Below are positions 7,188 to 14,200 of a stretch of 44,497 nucleotides of DNA, piece by piece. The position numbers were made by a program, and so were the translations under genes. Within the stretch, counting starts at the first letter, position 1, and every line of letters starts with the position of its first letter. Source of the DNA: Rhizobium terrae (GTDB taxonomy: Bacteria; Pseudomonadota; Alphaproteobacteria; Rhizobiales; Rhizobiaceae); contig NZ_QJKM01000028.1 of NCBI RefSeq assembly GCF_003425685.1, positions 1-44,497 of the forward strand, given 5' to 3'. A model generated the notes under the pieces. It did no database searches, was not told the origin of the DNA, and saw only the letters and a program-made list of their open reading frames with translations.

Positions 7188-7448
7188 CTAGCTCAGATCC
7201 GCAGCCGTAAGCGTATAGGTCGTTCCGCGCTTGGGGTGATAAAGTCTCGTCGCGGCTTCCTGAATATCGGGGCGAGCCGCATCGAAGGCCCTGAGATAAT
7301 CCGTCTCCGACATGCCGGCCGGCGTCTTTGCAAGCGCCGCCACCTCCACGAAGAATCGAACCTCAAACATGCCGTCATAGCCGAGAAACCGCACCACCTG
7401 GCGCACGTCGTCGAAGCTGCGGCTCCTGTTCGGAAATAGAAGGGTCAT
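7188..7448 (-). CDS. DUF1488 family protein
   Basis: The 86-residue protein begins MTLLFPNRSRSFDDVRQVVR and contains FLGYDGMFEVRFFVEVAAL, the signature of DUF1488. A GGAGGAGC ribosome binding site precedes the ATG. It is last of four minus-strand genes (8419 down to 7188) with spacings of 50-115 bases, probably one unit. Members of this family are small alpha- and gammaproteobacterial proteins without a known role. Confidence 0.8.
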   Translation of the reverse strand: MTLLFPNRSRSFDDVRQVVRFLGYDGMFEVRFFVEVAALAKTPAGMSETDYLRAFDAARPDIQEAATRLYHPKRGTTYTLTAADLS

Positions 7449-7500
7449 GACGCTCCTCCGCTTTAAAAACTCGGAACGCCGGACCGGCGCTCTCGATAGG

Positions 7501-7794
7501 TTACTTGTTTTTCAGAAGCCACATCTTGCCGGCCATGGTGATACCGTGGGCGGCCTCTTGCGTCCCCCCGTCGGAATCGAGACTGCGCAGCAGCTCGAAC
7601 CCCAGCAACGTGTCCAACGTCGCCGACGTCAGAAACCTGACCTTTTGCGGCCGTTCCCGAAACCGGTCGTTCTTTGCGTAGGTGACGGAGGCATCGCGAT
7701 GTGTCCATTTATTTGCCTCCCGCGGAAACAGGTCGCCTTCCTTGGCGAGCTTCAGGCCCCTGATCTGGGCGGGTGTAAGCGTGATCGTATTCAA
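7501..7794 (-). CDS. Conserved hypothetical protein
   Basis: A 97-residue soluble protein starting MNTITLTPAQIRGLKLAKEG, with a central basic part (KNDRFRERPQKVRFLTSATL) and ending ITMAGKMWLLKNK. The alternation of charged and hydrophobic residues and the AAGGA site 7 bases before the TTG start at 7794 support it. The LTPAQxRxL and TxxTLxxLxxxGLL-like plan resembles short winged-helix-like proteins, but no family is claimed. Confidence 0.6.
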   Translation of the reverse strand: MNTITLTPAQIRGLKLAKEGDLFPREANKWTHRDASVTYAKNDRFRERPQKVRFLTSATLDTLLGFELLRSLDSDGGTQEAAHGITMAGKMWLLKNK

Positions 7795-7909
7795 TGTTCA
7801 GTCCTTGCATGGGTAGAAGATATGGAAAATTGTCGCCTATGGTCCTACCGCTGCGCTCGAAGGATCATGCAAACATAGCGGCCAGGCAGATCGCGTCGGC
7901 ACCGCCGCC

Positions 7910-8155
7910 TCACGACTTCCGGCGCATCAGCGGATATGCCTCGGCTTCGTAGAGTTTGCGCATCTGCACGCCATCGAAACGCGCTTCCTCGACTTCGAGA
8001 ACGGACCCTCGAAGGAGAGCGACCGGCATGTCCTCGATCGCGAAGCGAAGAGCTTCGGCGGCGGAATCGAACCTTTTGTAGCGGAGGCGGCTTTTCCTCT
8101 TGATCGTCTTGCATGGGTAAAGCCCCGCGCCGGCACTGTAGTCGAAAAACGCCAT
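7910..8155 (-). CDS. Conserved hypothetical protein
   Basis: An 81-residue protein (MAFFDYSAGAGLYPCKTIKR, RYKRFDSAAEALRFAIEDMP, ending MRRKS). It has a short beta-rich N-terminus and an acidic helix; such proteins are common in rhizobial stress regions. A good AAGGAA ribosome binding site precedes ATG at 8155. Second in the minus-strand run. Function unknown. Confidence 0.6.
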   Translation of the reverse strand: MAFFDYSAGAGLYPCKTIKRKSRLRYKRFDSAAEALRFAIEDMPVALLRGSVLEVEEARFDGVQMRKLYEAEAYPLMRRKS

Positions 8156-8221
8156 AAACCTGTTCCTTGTGATTGGAGGGATTGTCGAGGACAGTCGATC
8201 TTCACCGTCCCATCCTGCGTA

Positions 8222-8419
8222 TCAGCGGAAGAACGAAGCCGGGGCGACCGTGCCCGCCACCCGTCTTTCGAGACGCTGCTGCATCTCGGCAAGTTTCATC
8301 TCCCGCTTCCGGAGAGCTTGCCTGCTGCGAAAATCTCGCAGCTTCGCGGCATCGGATCCGTTTTCGGGGCCTGAACGTTTGAACAGGCCTTCGGCGGCAT
8401 GGCGGGTGATGTTGATCAT
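8222..8419 (-). CDS. Small helical hypothetical protein
   Basis: A 65-residue protein starting MINITRHAAEGLFKRSG, followed by a highly charged helix (RSRQALRKREMKLAEMQQRL). ATG at 8419 is chosen because GAGGATG lies 7 bases upstream; a longer frame reaches 8455. It is first of the minus-strand run. No family recognised. Confidence 0.5.
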   Translation of the reverse strand: MINITRHAAEGLFKRSGPENGSDAAKLRDFRSRQALRKREMKLAEMQQRLERRVAGTVAPASFFR

Positions 8420-8683
8420 GATGGCATCCTCAGTGTGGCTGCCGGACGAAAACATCCGGCACGAACCGCTCCAGCCAGTACGGCGGAGTTCGCAACGTTC
8501 GCAAAATCAGGGTTTGCCAAGCAACCGGCGCAGCCGGGAGGATCAGGTAGCCGAAAGGCTGAAAACGTGCAGTTTATATAACGTTGTAATGCGCCTCTTT
8601 CAAGGCGCTGCATGAATAGTCAAAGCCTTGCTTGCCAAAGGCAGAAATGAAGTCCAGGGTATTATGTCGGCTGCAACTGGTCA
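8420..8683. other. Intergenic region upstream of two divergent units
   Basis: No gene is supported. It contains an AT-rich patch around 8573-8590 (TTTATATAACGTTGTAA), likely promoter material, and CGGCTGCAACTG at 8669-8680, shared with the sequence upstream of L1. Confidence 0.4.
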
Positions 8684-8740
8684 GGGCGCTGCCGCCTGAG
8701 GGACATATGCGCGCCCTAGCCCCGACAAGAGGAGGACGCG
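8684..8740 (+). promoter_or_regulatory. Repeated structured 5' leader, copy L2
   Basis: GGGCGCTGCCG, then AGGG-(ACATATGCGCG)-CCCT, then AGCCCCGACAAGAGGAGGACG before ATGTCGTCC. The stem is the same as in L1, L3 and L4 but the loop differs in sequence and length. Confidence 0.65.
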
Positions 8741-8968
8741 ATGTCGTCCCGATCCTCACATGCCAGCTTCCTGCTTTATTTCCAGAAAATGCTCCTGAAG
8801 GCGAACTGCGAAAGCAAGCAAAATCCAGGAAATCGGAAGGGCCAGAAAGCCTTTCCCATGGTTCGCAAGAGACGGCGGCTTCATGGCCCATCACTTGTCG
8901 GTCCCGAGATATCACCGGCGCCCACTATCCCCGTGAAAGCTCCCGAGAAAAAGCCAAGGCTCTGGTAG
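8741..8968 (+). CDS. Short ORF behind leader L2
   Basis: The frame gives 75 residues starting MSSRSSHASFLLYFQKMLLK and ending in a proline/lysine-rich tail. It has the Met-Ser-Ser start and leader of the L-element genes, but only a weak hydrophobic segment (residues 9-19), and no paralogue of its C-terminus is seen. It could be a diverged member, a leader peptide or a decayed gene. Confidence 0.4.
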   Translation: MSSRSSHASFLLYFQKMLLKANCESKQNPGNRKGQKAFPMVRKRRRLHGPSLVGPEISPAPTIPVKAPEKKPRLW

Positions 8969-9070
8969 TTTCGCAACCGTATCGTTCTTTCGCTCTTTCC
9001 TGCCTATCAGCGTTGTGTCTCGGCCTTCGGACCTCGAGATCACAGCCGCAGGCCTATTGGAGGCAAACTC

Positions 9071-9832
9071 ATGCGTCAATCATCTTACAGGGCGCTGGCC
9101 CTGACGATAACCGTTCTCCTGCATTTTGCATCGGGGGCGTTCGGCCAGACCGCAAGGCCGGTGCCCGAAAATGCCCAGGCAAGCCGTTACGGCTCCGGCT
9201 GGGAATGCAATCGTGGCTTTCGAAGGCAGGATGACGCCTGCTTCGAGGTGAAACTTCCGGACAACGCGTTTCTGACGCACTCTTCCTATGGCAAGGGCTG
9301 GGATTGCCATTACGGCTTTCTTGAAAAGGGCGATCAATGCCTCACCGTCCAAATTCCGGCCAACGCATATCTCGACCCGTATTCCGGCGACCGCTGGAGA
9401 TGCCCGCGTGGATACCGCCAAAGCAATGTGGGCTGCGACCTTATTAAAGTCCCGGAGAACGCGTTCCTGTCGGATAACACCCAAGGATCCGGTTGGGAAT
9501 GCGAAAGAGGTTATCGCGCAACGCAACAGGCATGCCTCAAGCTCGAAGTCCCTGCCCATGCCTATCTGACAACCAGCGGAGACGAGTGGAGGTGCGATAG
9601 AGGCTTTGAGAAGAAGGATCAGGCGTGTATCGCCGTGCAGGTTCCGGAGAACGCTATCTTCGTCGACGCGCCCTACGGGCAGAAATGGAAATGCGACCGA
9701 GGCTTCGAAATGAAGACCGATGAATGCCTACAGATCAAGCTTCCCGAAAACGCGCATCTCAACTCGACGGGCAACGGCTGGGACTGTAATCGTCCGTACC
9801 AGCTCCGCGGTGATGTCTGCATGATGGATTGA
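9071..9832 (+). CDS. Secreted seven-repeat cysteine protein
   Basis: Residues 1-26 are a signal peptide (hydrophobic run, then SGAFGQT). The rest is seven repeats of about 31-34 residues on the plan [V/L/I]P-x-[N/H]A-x(8-10)-GxxWxC-x2-[G/P][F/Y]-x(7)-C. Each repeat has two cysteines, 14 in all, so each probably forms its own disulphide. Conserved Trp-x-Cys suggests a small beta unit that might bind sugars or protein at the cell surface or in the periplasm. GGAGGCAAAC precedes the ATG. No named family is recognised, so function is open. Confidence 0.8.
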   Translation: MRQSSYRALALTITVLLHFASGAFGQTARPVPENAQASRYGSGWECNRGFRRQDDACFEVKLPDNAFLTHSSYGKGWDCHYGFLEKGDQCLTVQIPANAYLDPYSGDRWRCPRGYRQSNVGCDLIKVPENAFLSDNTQGSGWECERGYRATQQACLKLEVPAHAYLTTSGDEWRCDRGFEKKDQACIAVQVPENAIFVDAPYGQKWKCDRGFEMKTDECLQIKLPENAHLNSTGNGWDCNRPYQLRGDVCMMD

Positions 9833-9839
9833 AAACAGC

Positions 9840-9862
9840 GGAGGCGCTGTACCGGCGCCTCC
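9840..9862. terminator. Inverted repeat between convergent genes
   Basis: GGAGGCGC and GCGCCTCC form a perfect 8-bp stem around TGTACCG, between the cysteine-repeat gene and a convergent small gene. There is no strong T-run, so a bidirectional terminator is likely but not certain. Confidence 0.55.
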
Positions 9863-9871
9863 TCGGCAAAT

Positions 9872-10012
9872 TCATTTCTGTTTCTTCCTCAGGCCAACGC
9901 CGTTACCGGCAAGCTTGACCTGTGCCCCCAGGGCTGTAGTCACCGGGATCGCACTCTTGTCCTTCTTCGGTTTTCGAGCTTCCCGATTGCTGCGCATTTG
10001 GCCCTTGGCCAT
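9872..10012 (-). CDS. Small basic conserved protein
   Basis: A 46-residue lysine/arginine-rich protein starting MAKGQMRSNREARKPKKDKS and ending VGLRKKQK. Proteins with the MAKGQxRSNREARKPK start are widespread in alphaproteobacteria without a known role. GAGAGGCAGGA precedes the ATG. It converges with the cysteine-repeat gene. Confidence 0.72.
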   Translation of the reverse strand: MAKGQMRSNREARKPKKDKSAIPVTTALGAQVKLAGNGVGLRKKQK

Positions 10013-10067
10013 TCCTGCCTCTCCCGTGCGATGGTTTGTAGGGTTTGCTTTCCGGTAACAAGATGCA

Positions 10068-10301
10068 TCAATTTTGCAGAGGCGGTGCTGTGTCCCTGCG
10101 CTCGCCCAATCCAGAACGCCCGGCTAGACAGGACAGCGTGATACCCGCTCCGGTGACACCAGCTTGAAAGCGGCTGATGGCAGCGTCCGCCCGCCGCGTG
10201 CGTTCATCGGCTTTTCCAAGTTCGATATTCTCCCGGTATCCCGATCCGCTAATCCGGACCAGATTACGAGCAGTGCTTTTTGGGTGGAGGATGGAAGACA
10301 T
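10068..10301 (-). CDS. ORF behind leader L3
   Basis: A 77-residue frame starting MSSILHPKSTARNLVRISGS. It follows the repeated leader L3 with its AGGAGGACG site. A mildly hydrophobic segment (VTGAGITLSCLAGRSGL, about 48-64) may match the membrane segment of the other L-element peptides. Its C-terminus is polar and without family likeness. Expression is plausible because of the leader; function unknown. Confidence 0.48.
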   Translation of the reverse strand: MSSILHPKSTARNLVRISGSGYRENIELGKADERTRRADAAISRFQAGVTGAGITLSCLAGRSGLGERRDTAPPLQN

Positions 10302-10355
10302 GACGTCCTCCTTTCATTGGGGCCAGGGTATGGAAGCCCTGAAGCAGCAGCGCCC
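10302..10355 (-). promoter_or_regulatory. Repeated structured 5' leader, copy L3
   Basis: On the minus strand GGGCGCTGCTG is followed by CAGGG-(CTTCCATA)-CCCTG, then GCCCCAATG and AAAGGAGGACG before ATGTCTTCC. The hairpin has gained a closing C-G pair compared with L2. L3 and L4 also share CAT-TTGA-GGGCGCTGCTG at the upstream side. Confidence 0.66.
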
Positions 10356-10534
10356 TCAAAATGGCTGCTGAAGTTTGCAGCATGCGCTCATGTCCGGGCA
10401 AAAGCAACGGATAAGCGCGGGCCTGGAACTCCAAGCGCAGGCTCCAGCGTCAAAAGGCGTCCCGCCAGTAATCGAATAAAAATTCGCAATTTCTAAAGCC
10501 GACGCCATATCGTCATGACAGAGAGGATATGCCA

Positions 10535-10789
10535 ATGAGCAAGCTTCACGAATTTGCTGCGAGCTCCAATGGGGACAGGTGGTTCCTCGGCCGAGATAAC
10601 GAGACCCATGAGGCGTTCGTTCTTCACCGGGGAAATGAGCCGTCCGGAGGTCATGAAACACGGACGGCCGCGCGGGCGCTTCTGAACATGAAGCCGTTCG
10701 GCCCGGAACGTGACGCCCTTATCGCAGTATTGGGCGCTGGTGATCGGGACGCAGAGACCCAGGATAGCTACACTTCATCGTCCCTCTGA
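10535..10789 (+). CDS. EFAxSxNGDRW small conserved protein
   Basis: An 84-residue soluble protein: EFAASSNGDRWFLGRDN at the start, AFVLHRGNEPSGGHETRT in the middle and PERDALIAVLG near the end. All three blocks recur in the C-terminal part of the desaturase fusion at 37314-38843, and the first block in the IS-cut fragment at 128-183. ATG at 10535 is chosen because GAGAGGA lies 8 bases upstream; the ATG at 10529 is too close. Compact beta-strand plan; function unknown. Confidence 0.78.
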   Translation: MSKLHEFAASSNGDRWFLGRDNETHEAFVLHRGNEPSGGHETRTAARALLNMKPFGPERDALIAVLGAGDRDAETQDSYTSSSL

Positions 10790-10854
10790 CGAAGGTAACG
10801 CCACGCGATCGGCCCGCCTTCCTAGGGACACAGTTCAAACCTACCAATCAAAGT

Positions 10855-10983
10855 ATCGAGATTGCTTGTCGAGCTTCGTTTTTGCGCACATCGCGCACGA
10901 GCTGATCTTTCCTTTCAAAATCGATCCTTTCGAAGCCGGCATGCCGCCGGCGGCTGGCAGACAATATTGAAAGGACAATCGTC
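10855..10983 (+). promoter_or_regulatory. Conserved cold-shock promoter/5' leader, copy C
   Basis: ATCGAGATTGCTTGTCGAGC, GTTTTTGCGC, CGAGCTGATC and CCTTTCAAAATCGAT match copy B block by block. It ends with TTGAAAGGACAATCGTC before the csp start. Confidence 0.62.
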
Positions 10984-11193
10984 ATGAACAATGGCATCGT
11001 AAAATTCTTCAATACCGCGAGAGGCTTCGGCTTCATTCAGCCCTCTGACGGCTCCAGAGATGTGTTCGTTCACATTTCCGCTGTCGAGCGATCTGGCATG
11101 ACCAATCTCGTCGAAGGCCAGAAAGTCAGCTACGACCTTGTCGAGGACAAGCGTTCCGGCAAGGTAACCGCGGAAAACCTGCAGATGGCCTAA
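10984..11193 (+). CDS. Cold-shock protein (CspA family)
   Basis: A 69-residue CspA protein starting MNNGIVKFFNTARGFGFIQP, with VFVHISAVERSG and VTAENLQMA at the end. Paralogue of the csp at 5346-5555, sharing its leader. A diverged copy of the 3' hairpin follows. Confidence 0.95.
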   Translation: MNNGIVKFFNTARGFGFIQPSDGSRDVFVHISAVERSGMTNLVEGQKVSYDLVEDKRSGKVTAENLQMA

Positions 11194-11213
11194 ACCGGGG
11201 CCACTTCCGTCTT

Positions 11214-11233
11214 TGGCCGCGGCTGTGCTGGCA
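11214..11233 (+). ncRNA. Repeated 3' hairpin element, copy 3 (diverged)
   Basis: TGGCCGCGGCTGTGCTGGCA keeps the stem (one G-U pair) while the loop changes to CGGCTGTGC. It is 20 bases after the csp stop. No terminator is obvious behind it. Confidence 0.45.
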
Positions 11234-11285
11234 AGGATTGCCGCCCAAAACCCTGGCGATGGGTAACTTTACTCGAGGCACGACT

Positions 11286-11507
11286 GTGGCGACATATCTG
11301 GTCCAGACATATCTCGATGATACCGATCGCCCCGGCATCCCTGCTGGGACCATTCTCGAAGTAGAGGCAGACGATCCGTTTCATGCAGCGTCAAAGCTTC
11401 TCGGGCATTCCGTCGAGCCCAGTTCTCCGACTGGCCGGATAGCTGCCATGGTGAGCGAAGTCGTGCCTGCTGGTTTGGAACCACGATCTTTCGATTTCAT
11501 TGACTGA
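11286..11507 (+). CDS. Conserved hypothetical protein
   Basis: A 73-residue soluble protein with YLVQTYLDDTDRPGIPAGTI, VEADDPFHAASKLLG and SEVVPAGLEPRSFDF. GTG at 11286 is preferred, with CGAGG 8 bases upstream; ATG at 11259 would overlap the end of the csp 3' region. It directly follows the third csp. Function unknown. Confidence 0.5.
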   Translation: MATYLVQTYLDDTDRPGIPAGTILEVEADDPFHAASKLLGHSVEPSSPTGRIAAMVSEVVPAGLEPRSFDFID

Positions 11508-11620
11508 TCTACACCCGTGTACCGATTGCGGGCTCCCCGCACCTACATCCTCGGCCAGTTGGCTGAGCTAGTGTCCCCTCCTCGCGCACGACATATTTCC
11601 TCATTCAAAAGGAGAAAAGA

Positions 11621-11923
11621 ATGGCAGATCGAGTGGTTGCTCCTCTCTCAGGAGAGTTCACCGTTCTGAACCTGGGTGCCGTAGTGGCAATGCTCGAGCC
11701 TGCATTGCAGACGGTTATCGAAAAGCTCGGTGCTGCCCAGGCGGACGAAAGCCCTTCCTGGTTCGATGAGCTTGAGAACGAACTTCTCCTGGGAGCAAAA
11801 AATACCATTTCCGAAGGTATCTCGATCGAAGCCGAAGCCGAAGGCCTCAAGCTTGGAGTTGATATGCTCCAGGCTACTCTGGACCGGTGCCGCGAGAATC
11901 TCGACCTTCATCGGAATGGCTAA
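11621..11923 (+). CDS. Hypothetical acidic helical protein
   Basis: A 100-residue acidic protein starting MADRVVAPLSGEFTVLNLGA, with two amphipathic helical stretches and SPSWFDELENELLLGAK in the middle. AAAAGGAGAAAAG precedes the ATG. No family recognised. Confidence 0.6.
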   Translation: MADRVVAPLSGEFTVLNLGAVVAMLEPALQTVIEKLGAAQADESPSWFDELENELLLGAKNTISEGISIEAEAEGLKLGVDMLQATLDRCRENLDLHRNG

Positions 11924-12036
11924 TCCATGGGTCACAGTTCGTCCGCAGGTGCAGGCCCTGCCAAGTGCGGATGCCCAATCAACTTCCCGGTGATAGGGCC
12001 GCGAAATTATCGTGACGCAACCGAAAAGGATGAGTT

Positions 12037-12300
12037 GTGGGTTCCGTGATCAAGGTCAGCTTCTCGATGGAGTGGCAGCTTCCTGTCTTCGTAGAGCGTG
12101 ACGGACTGGAGGACAAAGCCATCTACGGTCCCGCCGAGGCTCTTAAATTCCTTCAAGAAAAATTCGAGCACCGGTCGGGTGGGCTTTACCGATTGGCTGT
12201 CGAATCCTGCCGTGCGGCTCTCACGCATAAGCAGGATCCGGATAAATCCCGAGCTTACTTTTTCGCCGCCTGTGGCGAACTTCGCATGAAGTCGAAGTGA
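12037..12300 (+). CDS. DUF982 family protein
   Basis: An 87-residue DUF982 protein (SFSMEWQLPVFVE, IYGPAEALKFLQEKF, CRAALTHKQDPDKSRAYFFAAC). It matches the protein at 6812 in plan and length. GTG start at 12037 with AAAGGATGA upstream. Function unknown. Confidence 0.75.
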   Translation: MGSVIKVSFSMEWQLPVFVERDGLEDKAIYGPAEALKFLQEKFEHRSGGLYRLAVESCRAALTHKQDPDKSRAYFFAACGELRMKSK

Positions 12301-12443
12301 ACCGCGTCGCCGATGGCATCTGCGCCATCGGCTTTCCAATCAGGAATGCGGCATTTGGCGGTAAGCCGGCCTGCCGACGAAAAGCAGACCCCTCGGCATC
12401 TCATGACTATCGAAAACCTCGCCCCGATGAACGAGGGGGCCAA

Positions 12444-12635
12444 TCAGTCATGCTCGCTGCGGCGAGCCGCATCTTTTGCATTAACAATGGTGCAGTACAT
12501 TTCAGCCTGTTTTTCGGACAGGTCCACAAGAAACCATGTCGATGGTTTGGCGGGCAGGCCCGTGAAGACGTCATAGACGGTCCAGCTACGATCTATTTCC
12601 TCGCGAACGGCGTACCGCGCTGTCATATCCGCCAT
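12444..12635 (-). CDS. Conserved hypothetical protein
   Basis: A 63-residue protein: MADMTARYAVREEIDRSWTV, then YDVFTGLPAKPSTWFLVDLS and a helical tail. The YAVxEExDxSWTVYDxFTG plan is common in rhizobial small proteins. ATG at 12635 is chosen because CAGGAGGATCGC precedes it; the frame extends to 12713. Function unknown. Confidence 0.68.
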   Translation of the reverse strand: MADMTARYAVREEIDRSWTVYDVFTGLPAKPSTWFLVDLSEKQAEMYCTIVNAKDAARRSEHD

Positions 12636-12815
12636 GCGATCCTCCTGAAGGATGGCAACGGCCGAAGCGGTCTTTGCGTTCATCGATCTTCGGAAATCTA
12701 CCATGCAGGACATCGCGAGTCCTTTGCGTTCTTCACAACGGTTGCATGTTATACCCCCCTGATTTGATCAGCGACTCCACCCCCCAAGGGAATTACCGCC
12801 GTCGCTTCAGACTTT

Positions 12816-12835
12816 TGACCACGGATGTACTGGCA
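12816..12835 (+). ncRNA. Repeated 3' hairpin element, copy 4 (orphan)
   Basis: TGACCACGGATGTACTGGCA, identical to copies 2 and 5, but no csp gene precedes it; the nearest upstream gene is on the other strand. A strong terminator follows 24 bases later, so hairpin plus terminator form a unit of about 75 bases. Confidence 0.6.
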
Positions 12836-12858
12836 CTGGTGGGTTAGCGATGATGAGG

Positions 12859-12890
12859 AAGGTCGGTGCGGTTTCGCCCCGGCCTTTTTT
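12859..12890 (+). terminator. Rho-independent terminator
   Basis: AAGGTCGGTGCG and CGCCCCGGCCTT pair around GTTT (two mismatches), followed by TTTT. It has no protein gene before it on this strand and seems to end the orphan hairpin transcript. Confidence 0.75.
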
Positions 12891-12978
12891 GTTGCCGTGT
12901 GGAATTATCACCGTCTTGAAGATGCAACATCGTCCTCCTAGATCATGGCCGTCAAATCGGATCGCGTAGGAGGCCGCA

Positions 12979-13317
12979 ATGGCGAGTAATCTGTTTGACC
13001 GCCCTCTTTTCGTGAAAAGAAAGTGCTTTATTCAAGAAATTGAATGCCTGGATGACATCTTCGATTTCCTGGAGGACTGGCCGGAGGAAAAGCGGGATAT
13101 CACCTGTGAGGCAATCCTGGAGGCATGCCGGGATGCCGTGGCCGGTCGGTTCCCACCGGATGCCGTCCGCGACAATTTCGAACGGTTCCTCAAAAAGAAC
13201 GGCATGCTCGCGGAGATCGAGGACATCCGTTCCTCTGGCAACGCATCAGCGACCGCAACATCGGCGGAGTGCAGCGCTGGTGGCGATCCTGACATAATCG
13301 TGTCCGGACATCACTAG
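12979..13317 (+). CDS. DUF982 family protein
   Basis: A 112-residue protein whose first 80 residues are a DUF982 domain: LFDRPLFVKRKCFIQEIECL, then DDIFDFLEDWPEEKRD, LEACRDAVAGRFPPDAVRDN and FLKKNGMLAEIE. The last 30 residues are an unstructured Ala/Ser-rich tail. AGGAGGCCGCA precedes the ATG. Fifth DUF982 copy in the window. Function unknown. Confidence 0.8.
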   Translation: MASNLFDRPLFVKRKCFIQEIECLDDIFDFLEDWPEEKRDITCEAILEACRDAVAGRFPPDAVRDNFERFLKKNGMLAEIEDIRSSGNASATATSAECSAGGDPDIIVSGHH

Positions 13318-13337
13318 CCATCGGGTACCGAATTCGG

Positions 13338-13553
13338 ATGCTTGAAAACCGCCTCCCTTCGGCGAAAGCCGTCGACAAAGCCGAGCTACAGATGCTTCAG
13401 CAGGTTTTTGACCAAATCTGCCAAAGCCGAGATATCGGCAAGAACACTGTGCGCGCGGAGTGGTTGGCCGCTGAGTTGATCAGCCTGTTTCAGCACGGCG
13501 TTCGCCATCCACGTCAATTGCTGGCGCTGCTCTCTGGCGAAGATTTTTCCTGA
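13338..13553 (+). CDS. Conserved rhizobial hypothetical protein
   Basis: A 71-residue helical protein with LQMLQQVFDQICQSRDI and AEWLAAELISLFQHGVRHP, a plan seen in many rhizobial genomes. It begins 20 bases after the DUF982 gene and may be cotranscribed with it. No strong ribosome binding site. Function unknown. Confidence 0.65.
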   Translation: MLENRLPSAKAVDKAELQMLQQVFDQICQSRDIGKNTVRAEWLAAELISLFQHGVRHPRQLLALLSGEDFS

Positions 13554-13867
13554 CATTTGCCGGTAGGCGACATTTCTTATCCGCGGGCGTGGCATCGGGA
13601 AGAGATGCGGTATGTGCCGCGACCTCGCTGCTTGGGCAACCCGCGCGTCTCAAGCTTCTCATCTCCTGTTCACACGCAATCAGCGGATCGGCCCGATCGG
13701 CGCGTATTTCGATCGTCTCGACAAGACCCGCCAAGACGAGGAGATCGGGCGGCTCGGGCAGGAATCGCCAACAGGGGGGTCTTAACGCCGATGGTTTCCT
13801 GGAGGCGCCCTGCCTCAGCGCATTGTGCAAGCCATTGATAGCTCACCCAATGCGCTATAGGCTCCCA
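13554..13867. other. Gap with no confident gene
   Basis: Open frames exist on both strands (for example 13589-13924 plus, 13480-13830 minus) but none has a family likeness, a ribosome binding site or a paralogue in the window. It may hold a decayed gene. Confidence 0.35.
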
Positions 13868-13887
13868 GCGCGGCACCGGCGCCGCGC
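13868..13887 (+). promoter_or_regulatory. Hairpin before the fourth csp gene
   Basis: GCGCGGC and GCCGCGC form a perfect 7-bp stem around ACCGGC, 18 bases before ATG. It may act as a terminator for upstream transcripts or as a structured leader; this csp lacks the long leader of the other three. Confidence 0.45.
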
Positions 13888-13905
13888 AAGCGATCAGGAG
13901 CTTTT

Positions 13906-14109
13906 ATGCCGACCGGAACTGTAAAGTTTTTCAACGAGGACAAAGGCTTTGGATTCATTACTCCCGAGAACGGAGGGGCGGATGTCTTCGTGCATGTCTC
14001 TGCTCTGCAGCGAGGCGGTTCTTTGCGAGAAGGACAAAAGGTAAGCTACGAACTCGGCCAGGACCGCAAGACCGGAAAGTCAAAAGCCGAAAACGTCAAC
14101 GTGCTTTGA
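13906..14109 (+). CDS. Cold-shock protein (CspA family), diverged
   Basis: A 67-residue CspA protein starting MPTGTVKFFNEDKGFGFITP, with DVFVHVSALQRGGSLREGQK. It lacks the conserved 5' leader and the 3' hairpin of the other copies, so it is probably regulated differently. CAGGAGC precedes the ATG. RNA-binding chaperone. Confidence 0.95.
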   Translation: MPTGTVKFFNEDKGFGFITPENGGADVFVHVSALQRGGSLREGQKVSYELGQDRKTGKSKAENVNVL

Positions 14110-14153
14110 TCTCGGCCCAGCGACACCCTTTATCCCAACAGCGATCATCAGAT

Positions 14154-14192
14154 GAAGGAGCGCCCTCCCATTGCTGGACAGGGTGCGCCTTC
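14154..14192. terminator. Bidirectional terminator between convergent genes
   Basis: GAAGGAGCGCCCT and AGGGTGCGCCTTC pair along 13 bases with one mismatch and one G-U, separated by 13 bases. It lies between the fourth csp and the convergent methyltransferase gene. Confidence 0.65.
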
Positions 14193-14200
14193 ACCTGTCG

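Noticed and set aside
7636..7664. Minus-strand GGAAC-N16-GTT inside 7501-7794
   Set aside because: It lies inside a coding sequence and 200 bases from the next gene; spacing differs from the nine accepted sites. Probably chance.
9159..9832. CRISPR-like regularity in the cysteine-repeat gene
   Set aside because: The periodicity is about 96-102 bases and is due to protein repeats; there are no identical DNA repeats with unique spacers, and no Cas genes.
13480..13924. Frames on both strands between 13.5 and 13.9 kb
   Set aside because: None has a start signal, domain or paralogue; a decayed gene cannot be excluded.
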